A stretch of 64,000 nt of DNA from JAFGRU01 sp016934985 (lineage in GTDB: Bacteria; Desulfobacterota; Desulfuromonadia; Desulfuromonadales; JAAYDE01). The notes under the pieces were generated by a model, which was given only the letters and a program-made list of their open reading frames with translations, searched no databases and was not told the DNA's origin. Positions 8,208 through 16,100 of the stretch are shown here, in pieces. The translations under genes and the position numbers were made by a program. The stretch is taken from assembly GCA_963665045.2 (NCBI GenBank), contig CAXXJQ010000005.1:111647-175646 (forward strand), read 5' to 3'. Numbering within the stretch: position 1 is the first letter of the stretch; every line of letters begins with the position of its first letter.

Positions 8208-8837
8208 CTAGGCAGGGAAGATTTTCATCAGATCGGCGGGGCTCTTGGCCAGATAGTCGTAGGGGACGCCGCCATCCTCACCGATGCCCCAGGCACAGAA
8301 ACAGGTTTTGACCCCGGCGGCCTTACCGGCGTTGAGGTCGGTGTGATGATCGCCAATCATAACCGCTGTTTCGGGATCGGCTTTTAATATCTGCAATGCT
8401 TTCAGAACGGGGGCGGGATGGGGTTTTTTCTCGGGGCAGCATTCCGGCCCGAGGACTGCGGCAAAATGATTCCTGACACCAAGTTTTTCCAGCAACTTTT
8501 CACTGAAGGCGGTCGGCTTGTTGGTCACAACCGCCTGACGGCAGGGCTGCCGAGTTTTCAAAAAATCGACAATACCCGGATACAGATAGGTCTCGTCGCA
8601 GAGATGTTCCTCGTAAAAACGCCGAAAAAGCCTGAAAAGCTCTTCGGAAAACATCCCCTGGGGCAAAGAGCGTTCCAGGAGCACACGTACCCCATCACCG
8701 ACCCGGGTGGCGACATCAGCACGACTCAAGGGTCCCAGGCCGACTTTTTCCCGAAGGAGGTTGACAGTGGTTGTGATATCGGCGACGGAATCGACAAGGG
8801 TTCCGTCCAGGTCGAAAAGAAAGGTGTCTATTTTCAT
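8208..8837 (-). CDS. gph: HAD-superfamily phosphoglycolate phosphatase
   Basis: 209 residues. HAD motif I is D9-L-D11-G-T with the nucleophilic Asp9. Motif II is Val-Val-Thr-Asn-Lys-Pro, and motif IV is Gly-Asp-His-His-Thr-Asp near residue 165. A helical cap lies between motifs I and II. The enzyme dephosphorylates 2-phosphoglycolate or similar small phosphates. The ATG at 8837 begins the HAD domain directly; an in-frame start upstream would add residues encoded by the flanking repeat-rich DNA and is unlikely. The gene lies downstream of yggS, separated by a palindromic repeat. The C-terminus has the expected family length, so the in-frame sequence beyond the stop is not needed for catalysis. 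Confidence 0.85.
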   Translation of the reverse strand: MKIDTFLFDLDGTLVDSVADITTTVNLLREKVGLGPLSRADVATRVGDGVRVLLERSLPQGMFSEELFRLFRRFYEEHLCDETYLYPGIVDFLKTRQPCRQAVVTNKPTAFSEKLLEKLGVRNHFAAVLGPECCPEKKPHPAPVLKALQILKADPETAVMIGDHHTDLNAGKAAGVKTCFCAWGIGEDGGVPYDYLAKSPADLMKIFPA

Positions 8838-8857
8838 AAAAAACCATAATTTTTCAA

Positions 8858-8963
8858 CACAAGGAATTGTGTCGCCCATGGAAAGGGCATCTGTCGCCCG
8901 GATGGTGTAAGCCCCATGGACGGGTTCACGCGGCCCTTGGAGTGGACGGCGCAAGGCCTTGTG
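8858..8963. repeat. palindromic intergenic repeat, copy A
   Basis: A 106-bp element bounded by inverted arms (CACAAGG at 8858-8864 and CCTTGTG at 8957-8963, extended by TTGTGTCG/CGGCGCAA with two G-T pairs). The core (GGGCATCTGTCGCCCGGATG at 8885-8904) recurs in copy B. A tail of shared sequence runs on to the yggS stop at 8981. It lies between gph and yggS. Confidence 0.75.
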
Positions 8964-8980
8964 CAAGCAAGCTGAATATT

Positions 8981-9676
8981 TCAGCGTTTGGGGCGCCGCG
9001 CACCAAATATGGCCGTCCCGACTCTGATCAGGGTCGCGCCCTCCTCAATGGCAACCTCGAAATCATGGGTCATGCCCATGGAGAGCTCCCGCATCTCCAC
9101 CCCGGCTATTCCCAATCCGTCGATGTACCGGGCCAGTTCCCGCAGATGCCGGAAAAACGGCCGCACATCCTCAGGATCATCAAGGTATGGGGGCAGCGTC
9201 ATCAACCCTTTGATTTTTACGTGTTCGAGCTGTGCAATCTCCCGCACCAGTTTTTCGAGCTCCTCTTCATCAGCTCCTGACTTGGTCACCTCATGGCCGA
9301 GGTTAAGTTGAATGAGAATGTCCACCGCTTGGCCGATTTTTGCCCACTGGCGGTCGATCTCCTCAGCCAGGTGGAGGCGATCCACGGAGTGGATCAGGGC
9401 GACCTTACCGGCCAGGTATTTCACCTTGTTGGTTTGGAGAGCCCCGACAAAATGCCACTCTACCGGCTCCCTGATGGCCTCAGCCTTGTCCACGAATTCC
9501 TGAACATAGCTTTCGCCAATGACGGTCTGGCCCGCGGACAAAACCTCGCGGACCACATCCACCGGCTTGGTTTTAGCGATGGCCACCAGCCGGACATCTT
9601 CCGGATTGCGCCCCGCCCGGTTGCAGGCCGCAGACAACTGTTCCCGCACATGACCAAGATTTTCGCGCACACTCAT
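8981..9676 (-). CDS. YggS/PROSC-family PLP-binding protein
   Basis: 231 residues, the usual length for this family of PLP homeostasis proteins, a single TIM-barrel domain. The PLP lysine is in Ala-Ile-Ala-Lys-Thr-Lys-Pro near residue 35. The phosphate-binding end motif is Leu-Ser-Met-Gly-Met-Thr-His-Asp-Phe followed by Arg-Val-Gly-Thr-Ala-Ile-Phe-Gly. The ATG at 9676 was chosen because GGAGGGACAG precedes it. The protein is thought to buffer free PLP and has no known catalysis. Palindromic repeats flank it on both sides, which is unusual. Confidence 0.92.
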   Translation of the reverse strand: MSVRENLGHVREQLSAACNRAGRNPEDVRLVAIAKTKPVDVVREVLSAGQTVIGESYVQEFVDKAEAIREPVEWHFVGALQTNKVKYLAGKVALIHSVDRLHLAEEIDRQWAKIGQAVDILIQLNLGHEVTKSGADEEELEKLVREIAQLEHVKIKGLMTLPPYLDDPEDVRPFFRHLRELARYIDGLGIAGVEMRELSMGMTHDFEVAIEEGATLIRVGTAIFGARRPKR

Positions 9677-9755
9677 TTTCTGTCCCTCCCTCCACATCCG
9701 TCAGCTCCTCCGGCGGAAAGGTTCCCTAAAAAACAATTTTCAAATCCAGCTTTCA

Positions 9756-9862
9756 GTGACTTGCTGTGCCCACGGGAAGGGCATCTGGCGCCCGGATGGC
9801 GACAGTTAAGCGCCACGGATGGGTTTATGCGGTCCCTGGAGTGGATACAGCAAGTCAGTCAC
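9756..9862. repeat. palindromic intergenic repeat, copy B
   Basis: A 107-bp element between maf and yggS. Its arms GACTTGCTGT (left) and ACAGCAAGTC (right) pair perfectly, with an outer GTGAC/GTCAC. The core GGGCATCTGGCGCCCGGATG matches copy A at nearly every base. The arms differ from copy A in sequence but remain paired. Confidence 0.75.
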
Positions 9863-9887
9863 GTTGGCCAGGCGCAACAACCCGACT

Positions 9888-10493
9888 TCACTCCTTTTCC
9901 CAGGAAAAAAGCTGCGCCGCACCGGCCTTCTCCAGTAGTTCCACCACCTCGCACAGGGGCAGACCTACAACATTAGTATAACTCCCCTCGATATTTTTCA
10001 CCATAAAAGCGCCGATGCCCTGGATGGCGTACGCCCCGGCCTTATCGAAGGGTTCCCCTGTCGCGATATAACCCTCAATTTCCTCCCTGGTCAGTTCCTT
10101 AAAATTGACTTTGGTCTTAACCGCACCCGATTTCACCTCACCTTTTTCACGATCGAAAAGGGCATAACCGGAAACCACCTGGTGGGCACGGCCGGAAAGG
10201 GACCGCAGCATAGCAAAAGCTTCTTCAGCGTCTCCCGGCTTGCCGAGAATATCCTCGTCGCGCAGAACGATGGTGTCACTACCAAGAAACCAGCGCCCTT
10301 CAACCCTGCTGCTGAACGCCACATCACGAGCCTTGTCGATGCTCAGACGAATGACATGCTCTTCGGGCGTCTCACCGGGAATTTCCTCTTCGGGAGCGTT
10401 GCCGGGCACCACGAAAAAACGGATACCCACGGAACTCAGTAGCTCCCGGCGGCGCGGCGAAGCCGATGCCAGAATCAGAGGACAGGATGACAT
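9888..10493 (-). CDS. maf: Maf-like nucleotide pyrophosphatase
   Basis: 201 residues. The N-terminal signature Leu-Ala-Ser-Ala-Ser-Pro-Arg-Arg-Arg-Glu-Leu-Leu and the internal Gly-Ser-Asp-Thr-Ile-Val are diagnostic of the Maf/YceF/YhdE nucleoside triphosphate pyrophosphatases. These hydrolyse dTTP/UTP or modified nucleotides and influence septation. The ATG at 10493 overlaps the trmFO stop (TGATG), indicating translational coupling, so the longer upstream frame was rejected. A palindromic repeat follows the gene. Confidence 0.9.
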   Translation of the reverse strand: MSSCPLILASASPRRRELLSSVGIRFFVVPGNAPEEEIPGETPEEHVIRLSIDKARDVAFSSRVEGRWFLGSDTIVLRDEDILGKPGDAEEAFAMLRSLSGRAHQVVSGYALFDREKGEVKSGAVKTKVNFKELTREEIEGYIATGEPFDKAGAYAIQGIGAFMVKNIEGSYTNVVGLPLCEVVELLEKAGAAQLFSWEKE

Positions 10494-11866
10494 CAGGTTT
10501 TTCTCCTTTGCTCTTCGATTTTTTCCCACCAGGCTGTCACATCCTTTAACGCCCTTTCGGCCAGAGCCAGACGTCGGTCAGCGCGTTTTCTCAATCTCTT
10601 CCCTTCCAGCGGGGGAAAGAGACCATAGTTGACATTCATAGGCTGAAAGTTTTCAGCATCAGCCCCGGTCAAATGAGAAACCAAAGCCCCTAACGCCGTG
10701 GTTGCCGGAGGCGGTGGAATTTCTATCTGTGCCAAAAAAGCCACGGCAAATATCCCCGCCAGAAAGCCGCAGGCCGCCGATTCGACATAGCCTTCGACGC
10801 CGGTAATCTGGCCGGCGAAAAACAGCCGCAGGTTGCTTTTCAACTGCAGGGTCGGAAGCAGGCAGCGGGGGGCGTTGATGAAAGTATTGCGGTGCATGCT
10901 TCCGAGGCGGGCAAAACGGGCGTTTCCCAGGCCGGGGATAGTGCGGAAGATGCGGCGCTGTTCCGGGTAGGTCAGCTTGGTCTGGAAACCGACCATGTTG
11001 AATAGACTTTTTGACAGGTTTTCCTGGCGTAATTGAAGCACGGCAAAAGCCTCTTTGCCGGTGCGGGGATCGGGCAGCCCGACCGGCTTCATGGGGCCGA
11101 AAGCCAGGGTCATCTCGCCGCGTTCGGCCAGAACCTCGATCGGCATGCAGCCTTCGAAATGTATGCCTTTCTCAAAATCGCGAAACGGAACCTTCTCCGC
11201 CCGGCAGAGCTCGTCAACAAAGCGCATATATTCTTCTTTGCTCAAGGGGCAGTTGAGATAATCCTTGCCCCCTTTGTCGTAACGCGAGGCCCACCAGGCG
11301 ACCTCATAATCGATGGAGTCCGCTTCCACAATGGGGGCAATGGCATCGTAGAAATAAAGATGCTCTTCACCGGTTGCCCGGCAGATAGCCATACCCAGGG
11401 CCTCTGATGTCAAGGGACCGGAGGCGACGATCACAGCCCCGCCGTCGGGGATCTCGGTGATTTCCTCACGCCGCAATTCAATCAAAGGATGGGTGGCAAT
11501 TTTTTCCGTAATCCAGGCGGAGAACGCGTTCCGATCTACGGCCAAAGAACCGCCAGCGGGTACCTGGCAGGCATCCGCCGCCTGCATAAACAGGGAGCCG
11601 CAACGCCGCAGCTCTTCTTTGAGGCAGCCGACGGCATTGTTCATTCCCATGCCTCGAAAGCTGTTGGAGCAGACCAGCTCGGCGAGGTTTTCACTGTCGT
11701 GGGCAGGAGAGAAACGTCCCGGTTTCATTTCATGCAAAACTACCGGAAAACCTTCCTGGGCGACCTGCCAGGCCGCCTCACAACCGGCCAGGCCACCGCC
11801 AACAACAAGAATTTGAGGTTTTTCAGTTTGAGGATTCAATTTGTTTTTTTGCCTTCCACCAATCAT
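10493..11866 (-). CDS. trmFO: TrmFO, folate-dependent tRNA (m5U54) methyltransferase
   Basis: About 457 residues. The FAD-binding Rossmann motif Val-Val-Gly-Gly-Gly-Leu-Ala-Gly-Cys-Glu-Ala-Ala is near residue 22. It is followed by the TrmFO/Gid-specific Leu-Val-Cys-Ser-Asn-Ser-Phe-Arg and the Asn-Ala-Val-Gly-Cys-Leu-Lys region. The enzyme uses methylenetetrahydrofolate and FADH2 to make ribothymidine at tRNA position 54, in place of SAM-dependent TrmA. Start choice is ATG 11866 or GTG 11872, both weakly supported. It sits just downstream of topA, the arrangement common in Gram-positive bacteria and Desulfuromonadales. Confidence 0.93.
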   Translation of the reverse strand: MIGGRQKNKLNPQTEKPQILVVGGGLAGCEAAWQVAQEGFPVVLHEMKPGRFSPAHDSENLAELVCSNSFRGMGMNNAVGCLKEELRRCGSLFMQAADACQVPAGGSLAVDRNAFSAWITEKIATHPLIELRREEITEIPDGGAVIVASGPLTSEALGMAICRATGEEHLYFYDAIAPIVEADSIDYEVAWWASRYDKGGKDYLNCPLSKEEYMRFVDELCRAEKVPFRDFEKGIHFEGCMPIEVLAERGEMTLAFGPMKPVGLPDPRTGKEAFAVLQLRQENLSKSLFNMVGFQTKLTYPEQRRIFRTIPGLGNARFARLGSMHRNTFINAPRCLLPTLQLKSNLRLFFAGQITGVEGYVESAACGFLAGIFAVAFLAQIEIPPPPATTALGALVSHLTGADAENFQPMNVNYGLFPPLEGKRLRKRADRRLALAERALKDVTAWWEKIEEQRRKT

Positions 11867-11887
11867 TTCCACAGGTCAAAAAGACCG

Positions 11888-11933
11888 AAAGCCTGTTCCG
11901 CCTCCCAAAGTACTTTGGGGACGAACAGGCTTT
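11888..11933 (-). terminator. compound hairpin after topA
   Basis: An 11-bp perfect stem, AAAGCCTGTTC (11888-11898) with GAACAGGCTTT (11923-11933), encloses a second perfect palindrome CCCAAAGTACTTTGGG (11904-11919). It lies between topA and trmFO. The T-rich run on the leftward strand is imperfect (TTTCGGTCTTTTTG), so termination may be partial and allow trmFO expression. Confidence 0.65.
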
Positions 11934-11961
11934 TGACTTTAACACACGGCTGAGAATAAAT

Positions 11962-14301
11962 TTATTTCTTTTTGGCAGTCTTCCTGGCAGCAGTTTTTTT
12001 AGGGGCGGCTTTCTTTTTTTCCGGTTCTTCCAGCTGCAACCGCCAATCACAATCTTCCTGGGGACATTTCCGGTATTTACCATCCCTTTTGGTGGTCTTT
12101 TCCACAATCAGGGGGAAACCGCATTTGGGGCAGGGTTCGCTGACCGGCATATCCCACAGGGCATATTTACATTTCGGGTAGCGATTGCACGAGTAAAATA
12201 TTTTTCCGTAGCGGCTTTTTTTCTCCTGAATTTCGCCTTCCTTGCACTGAGGGCAGGAAATCCCCAAGGCCTTCGGCTTCACCAGGGGCTGGATATTTTT
12301 GCACTCGGGATAAGCGGAACAGGCCAGAAACTTGCCGTAGCGACCAGACTTGAGCAGCATCTTGGCGCCGCACTTTTCACAATTTTCCTCGGAAAAGACA
12401 ACTTCCTTTTCTTCCTGGGGCGCCAAAGACTCGGTAAAACGGCACTCGGGGAAACCCGAACAGGCGAGGAATTTTCCGGAACGTCCGAGCTTTATTACCA
12501 AAGGCTTGCCGCAATCGGGACACTCGCGGTCCGTCTCCTCGGTGGTGACGTCCTGCTTGCTGACTTCGCCCTCTTTTTGTTGGAGCAAAGAGATGAAAGG
12601 CTCCCAAAACTCTTTGAGGACAGGGCGCCATTTTTTTTCATCCCTGGAAATGGCATCGAGATCCCCCTCCAGATGGGCGGTAAAGTCATAATCCACATAT
12701 TTCTGAAAATGCTTGACCAGCAGGTCGTTGACCACCATGCCGAGGTCTTCGGGGAAAAAGGTCCGTTTTTCCTGACGAACGTATTTCCGCGTGACCAGGG
12801 TGTTCATAATGGGAGCGTAGGTGGATGGACGCCCTATGCCGTTCTCCTCCAGGGTTTTGACCAGACTCGCTTCGGTAAAGCGCGGCGGAGGCTGGGTAAA
12901 GTGCTGCTCGGGGAGCAATTCCCGGCAGGCGAGGGGCTCGTTCTCGGCAAGTTCGGGAAGAAGTTTATCGTCATCTTTGCCATTGCCATTATCGTCGGTG
13001 CCTTCGATGTAAAGCTTCATGAAACCGGGAAAGCGGATGACCTGGCCGGAAGCCCTGAAAACGAAGCGTTCGCCACCGCTGATGTCGACGGCCGTCACAT
13101 CGAGGATGGCAGCCGCCATCTGGGAGGCCAGAGCGCGCCGCCAGATAAGATCGTAAAGGCGGAACTGGTCGGGCGTCAGAAAAGACTTGACCTGGTCAGG
13201 AGTGTGGGCGAAAACGGTCGGCCGGATGGCTTCATGAGCCTCCTGGGCATTCTTCGCCTTGTTTTTGAAAACACGTGGTTTATCCAAACAATATTCAGGG
13301 CCGATGCTGTTTTTGATGATGGTTTTGGCTTCCGCAATGGCCTCTTGGGAAAGAGCCACGGAATCAGTTCGCATATAGGTAATGAGGCCTTCGGCACCAT
13401 TGCCGATATTAACACCCTCATAGAGCTTCTGGGCCACACTCATGGTTTTGCGGGCGGCAAAACCAAGCTTGCGGCTGGCTTCCTGCTGAAGGGTACTGGT
13501 AATGAAAGGCGGCGCCGGATTGCGCTTTTTCTCTTTGCGGGATACGGAAGCAACACGGAAACCCTGCTTTTCCCGGATCTTTTCAAGGTCGGCGGTAAGT
13601 TTTTGCGCTTCTTTTTCGTTTACGATGGCAAATTTTTCAAGCTTTTCACCATCCACGGCGAAAAGCCGTGCAGGGAAGCTTTTTTTCCCGCGATTCTCAA
13701 AAACAGCTTCAATGGTCCAATACTCTTCAGGCTTGAACGCCAGAATTTCTTTTTCTCTCTCACAAATCAAGCGCAAGGCAACGGACTGGACTCGCCCGGC
13801 GGAAAGGCCGTAGGCAATCTTTTTCCAGAGAAAGGGTGAGAGGTTGAAGCCGACCAGATAATCGAGAATGGAACGGGCCTGTTGAGCATCGACCAGGGGC
13901 CGGGAGATGCTGCGGGCTTCTTCCATGGCCCGGCTGACGGCGCTCTTCGTTATCTCATGAAAAGCGACCCTTTTGACTTTCATGCGGGGGTCATCCTCGG
14001 AGATACCGATAGCTTCCAGAAGGTGCCAGGCAATGGCTTCCCCCTCACGGTCGGGGTCAGTGGCCAGAATCAGTTCTTTTGCATTTTTGGATTCTTTGCG
14101 GATGTTGTCCAGGTAGGTTTTGCTCTTGGGCAGAACAGCGTAGTGGGGCTCAAAATCATTCTCGACACTGACGGAACCCTTTTTACTCGGCAAGGCCCTG
14201 ACATGGCCGTAAGAAGCCAGAACCTTGTAATCTTTTCCTAAAAACTTCTCAATGGTTTTTGCCTTGGCAGGCGATTCCACAATCACCAGAGACTTTGCCA
14301 T
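11962..14301 (-). CDS. topA: DNA topoisomerase I
   Basis: 779 residues, type IA. The N-terminal TOPRIM domain starts Val-Ile-Val-Glu-Ser-Pro-Ala-Lys-Ala-Lys and has Asp-Pro-Asp-Arg-Glu-Gly-Glu near residue 82. The catalytic tyrosine is Y309 in Tyr-Met-Arg-Thr-Asp-Ser. The C-terminus has four C4-type zinc ribbons between about 585 and 755, then a Lys/Ala-rich tail. It relaxes negative supercoils. The start is well placed and the TOPRIM domain is complete. A long frame on the opposite strand is a shadow of this gene. Confidence 0.97.
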   Translation of the reverse strand: MAKSLVIVESPAKAKTIEKFLGKDYKVLASYGHVRALPSKKGSVSVENDFEPHYAVLPKSKTYLDNIRKESKNAKELILATDPDREGEAIAWHLLEAIGISEDDPRMKVKRVAFHEITKSAVSRAMEEARSISRPLVDAQQARSILDYLVGFNLSPFLWKKIAYGLSAGRVQSVALRLICEREKEILAFKPEEYWTIEAVFENRGKKSFPARLFAVDGEKLEKFAIVNEKEAQKLTADLEKIREKQGFRVASVSRKEKKRNPAPPFITSTLQQEASRKLGFAARKTMSVAQKLYEGVNIGNGAEGLITYMRTDSVALSQEAIAEAKTIIKNSIGPEYCLDKPRVFKNKAKNAQEAHEAIRPTVFAHTPDQVKSFLTPDQFRLYDLIWRRALASQMAAAILDVTAVDISGGERFVFRASGQVIRFPGFMKLYIEGTDDNGNGKDDDKLLPELAENEPLACRELLPEQHFTQPPPRFTEASLVKTLEENGIGRPSTYAPIMNTLVTRKYVRQEKRTFFPEDLGMVVNDLLVKHFQKYVDYDFTAHLEGDLDAISRDEKKWRPVLKEFWEPFISLLQQKEGEVSKQDVTTEETDRECPDCGKPLVIKLGRSGKFLACSGFPECRFTESLAPQEEKEVVFSEENCEKCGAKMLLKSGRYGKFLACSAYPECKNIQPLVKPKALGISCPQCKEGEIQEKKSRYGKIFYSCNRYPKCKYALWDMPVSEPCPKCGFPLIVEKTTKRDGKYRKCPQEDCDWRLQLEEPEKKKAAPKKTAARKTAKKK

Positions 14302-14387
14302 TTAGACCTCGTTTTGCCGGTTTAAAGCACATGCTAATCCGGTAAGTTATTCTCAAGAAAAAACGGTTCTACAAAGCCTAAACGAAA

Positions 14388-14413
14388 AAGGCTGCAGTCA
14401 CATCTGCAGCCTT
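14388..14413 (-). terminator. terminator after the Smg-like gene
   Basis: Perfect 10-bp stem AAGGCTGCAG/CTGCAGCCTT with a 6-nt loop. On the leftward strand it is followed by TTTTTC. It lies just past the Smg-like stop codon and separates that gene from topA. Confidence 0.85.
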
Positions 14414-14419
14414 CCCAAC

Positions 14420-14893
14420 TTAATGGTAAAGCAGGGACCACTCATCTTTCAGTATACACTCCATCTCCCTTCCGTACTGTTCTAACGAACGTGAAAAAAG
14501 GGTCAGGGCGATTACCGCTTTCAACTCTTGAAAAGATATGCCGTCCTCTTCAACAGACACGACCTGCCCGATGATTTCTTCCATCTCGTCACAGGTTAAC
14601 ATGCCCATAGTCCGCATTTTCATGAGGAGCCCCTGAGCCTCAAGGGAAAGGGTGCGTTTTTCCTCGGAGGTAAATACCCTGGTTGACTCTTCACGAGTTT
14701 CGGAGTCTTCCCCTCCGTTCTTCAAATTATCGTCAGAAAGGTTTTCAATCCAATGAAAGGCGGCGTTTATTTCTTCCAGATTGAACCCTGTATCCAACAA
14801 CTCCTGAATAATGTTTCCATCTCCAGAAAGATCGCGTTTTTCGTAAACATACTGGGCAATAATATTTACAATGGCTAGTACCCGGTCTCTCAA
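14420..14893 (-). CDS. smg: Smg/DUF494 family protein
   Basis: 157 residues, all-helical in appearance and very acidic. The N-terminus (Val-Leu-Ala-Ile-Val-Asn-Ile-Ile-Ala-Gln-Tyr-Val-Tyr) and the following Gly-Phe-Asn-Leu-Glu-Glu-Ile-Asn-Ala-Ala match the Smg family, which typically follows dprA/smf, as here. Its molecular function is unknown. It starts 28 bp after the dprA stop, so the two are probably cotranscribed. Family call is from motif and synteny. Confidence 0.8.
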   Translation of the reverse strand: MRDRVLAIVNIIAQYVYEKRDLSGDGNIIQELLDTGFNLEEINAAFHWIENLSDDNLKNGGEDSETREESTRVFTSEEKRTLSLEAQGLLMKMRTMGMLTCDEMEEIIGQVVSVEEDGISFQELKAVIALTLFSRSLEQYGREMECILKDEWSLLYH

Positions 14894-14921
14894 AAACCCT
14901 CCATTTTTTACAGCTTTATTA

Positions 14922-16016
14922 CTATTGATTTTTACTAAACTGCATGCCGGGAAGTCGGGAAATCAAGCCCGCGAGTTCTAAGTGCAGTAACCTAGCGGAA
15001 ACCTCACTGGGTGTCAAGCCGCTTTTCCGGACAATATCATCAAGGCAGGAAGGCTGCTCGTCAATTAACGCAAGAATCTCGGCCTCTTGAGGAGGAAGGT
15101 TCGGAGGCTCTTGACGTACCGTTTTTGGAACAGGGTTTCCCGCTTTTTCAGGCCAGAGGACCTCAAGAATATCCCGAGGCTCCGTCACCAGATGTGCCCC
15201 CTGGCGAAGTAGCTGGTTTACTCCTCGACTGTTACTGGAGAGCACCGAACCCGGGACCGCGAAAACTTCCCGTCCCTGCTCTAACGCCAGTTCAGCCGTA
15301 ATCAGAGAGCCGCTCTTTTCAGAGGCCTCGACAATCAGAACACCGCGGCTCAAGCCACTGATAATGCGATTGCGAACCGGGAAATGGTGCGCCAAAGGGC
15401 GAGCCCCCGGGGGATATTCGGAGATGATGTTCCCTTGCTCGGCTATTTGGGCAAAAAGATGCCTGTTTTCATAAGGATAAACCTGGTCTATGCCGCATCC
15501 AAGAACAGCCATAGTCTTCCCATTTACAGCCAGAGCCCCCTCGTGAGCCGCCGCATCGATACCTCGCGCCAAACCGCTGACAATCGTCAGGCCTTTTGCA
15601 GCCAGTTCACTGCAGAGCTCCCGGGTAAAACGAAGATGTGAACTGGAAGCCCGGCGTGAACCGACGACAGCAAGACAGGCACCAAACGCACATGAGCCAC
15701 GTTGAAAAAGCAGCGCCGGCGGATCATGGATTTCGCGCAACAAAGATGGATACTTATCCTCGTCAGTAAAGACAATTAATTGGGTTTGACTCTTTTCCAG
15801 AATTTTTATGGCTGTGACCAGAGAGGGTTCATCTTCAGGGAGGATATTTTTTTTCAGAGACGCCGAAAGACCTGCCCGGCGGAACCATTCCCCCGGCTCA
15901 GCGGCAAGTGCCGCTTCACTGTTTGGGAAAGCGGACATGAGCTTCACCAGGCTGGAACGCCCCAGTCCCGGCGAAAGATACAATCTCAGCCACCCGCTGT
16001 TTGCATCAACAGTCAT
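14922..16016 (-). CDS. dprA: DNA-processing protein DprA
   Basis: 364 residues from ATG 16016. An N-terminal SAM/helix-hairpin-like region is followed by the Rossmann-like DprA core: Val-Val-Gly-Ser-Arg-Arg-Ala-Ser, then Ser-Gly-Leu-Ala-Arg-Gly-Ile-Asp. A C-terminal winged-helix domain (about 300-360) completes the family layout. DprA loads RecA onto incoming single-stranded DNA in transformation. The frame could begin at TTG 16061, but that codon lies inside the upstream terminator, so 16016 is preferred. comF at 41.6 kb is another competence-type gene. Confidence 0.93.
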   Translation of the reverse strand: MTVDANSGWLRLYLSPGLGRSSLVKLMSAFPNSEAALAAEPGEWFRRAGLSASLKKNILPEDEPSLVTAIKILEKSQTQLIVFTDEDKYPSLLREIHDPPALLFQRGSCAFGACLAVVGSRRASSSHLRFTRELCSELAAKGLTIVSGLARGIDAAAHEGALAVNGKTMAVLGCGIDQVYPYENRHLFAQIAEQGNIISEYPPGARPLAHHFPVRNRIISGLSRGVLIVEASEKSGSLITAELALEQGREVFAVPGSVLSSNSRGVNQLLRQGAHLVTEPRDILEVLWPEKAGNPVPKTVRQEPPNLPPQEAEILALIDEQPSCLDDIVRKSGLTPSEVSARLLHLELAGLISRLPGMQFSKNQ

Positions 16017-16034
16017 TTGATCCGCCAAAAAATC

Positions 16035-16071
16035 AAAAAAGGGATTGAAGAGGACCTCCAATCCCTTTTTT
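16035..16071 (-). terminator. terminator after the LysM gene
   Basis: Perfect 13-bp stem AAAAAAGGGATTG/CAATCCCTTTTTT. The loop carries an inner GAGG/CCTC pair. On the leftward strand it ends in six T. It separates the LysM gene from dprA and, by position, rules against the TTG start of dprA. Confidence 0.85.
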
Positions 16072-16100
16072 GAAATGAACTTAACAAGAATTTTCCTCTT

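Noticed and set aside
8208..8210. gph TAG read as pyrrolysine
   Set aside because: No pyrrolysine genes are visible, the phosphatase is full length without the extension, and a separate start or simple readthrough explains the open frame equally well.
12577..13839. 420-residue frame on the + strand opposite topA
   Set aside because: Fully antisense to a clearly conserved gene; low-complexity Gly/Phe-rich translation with no domain and no ribosome binding site.
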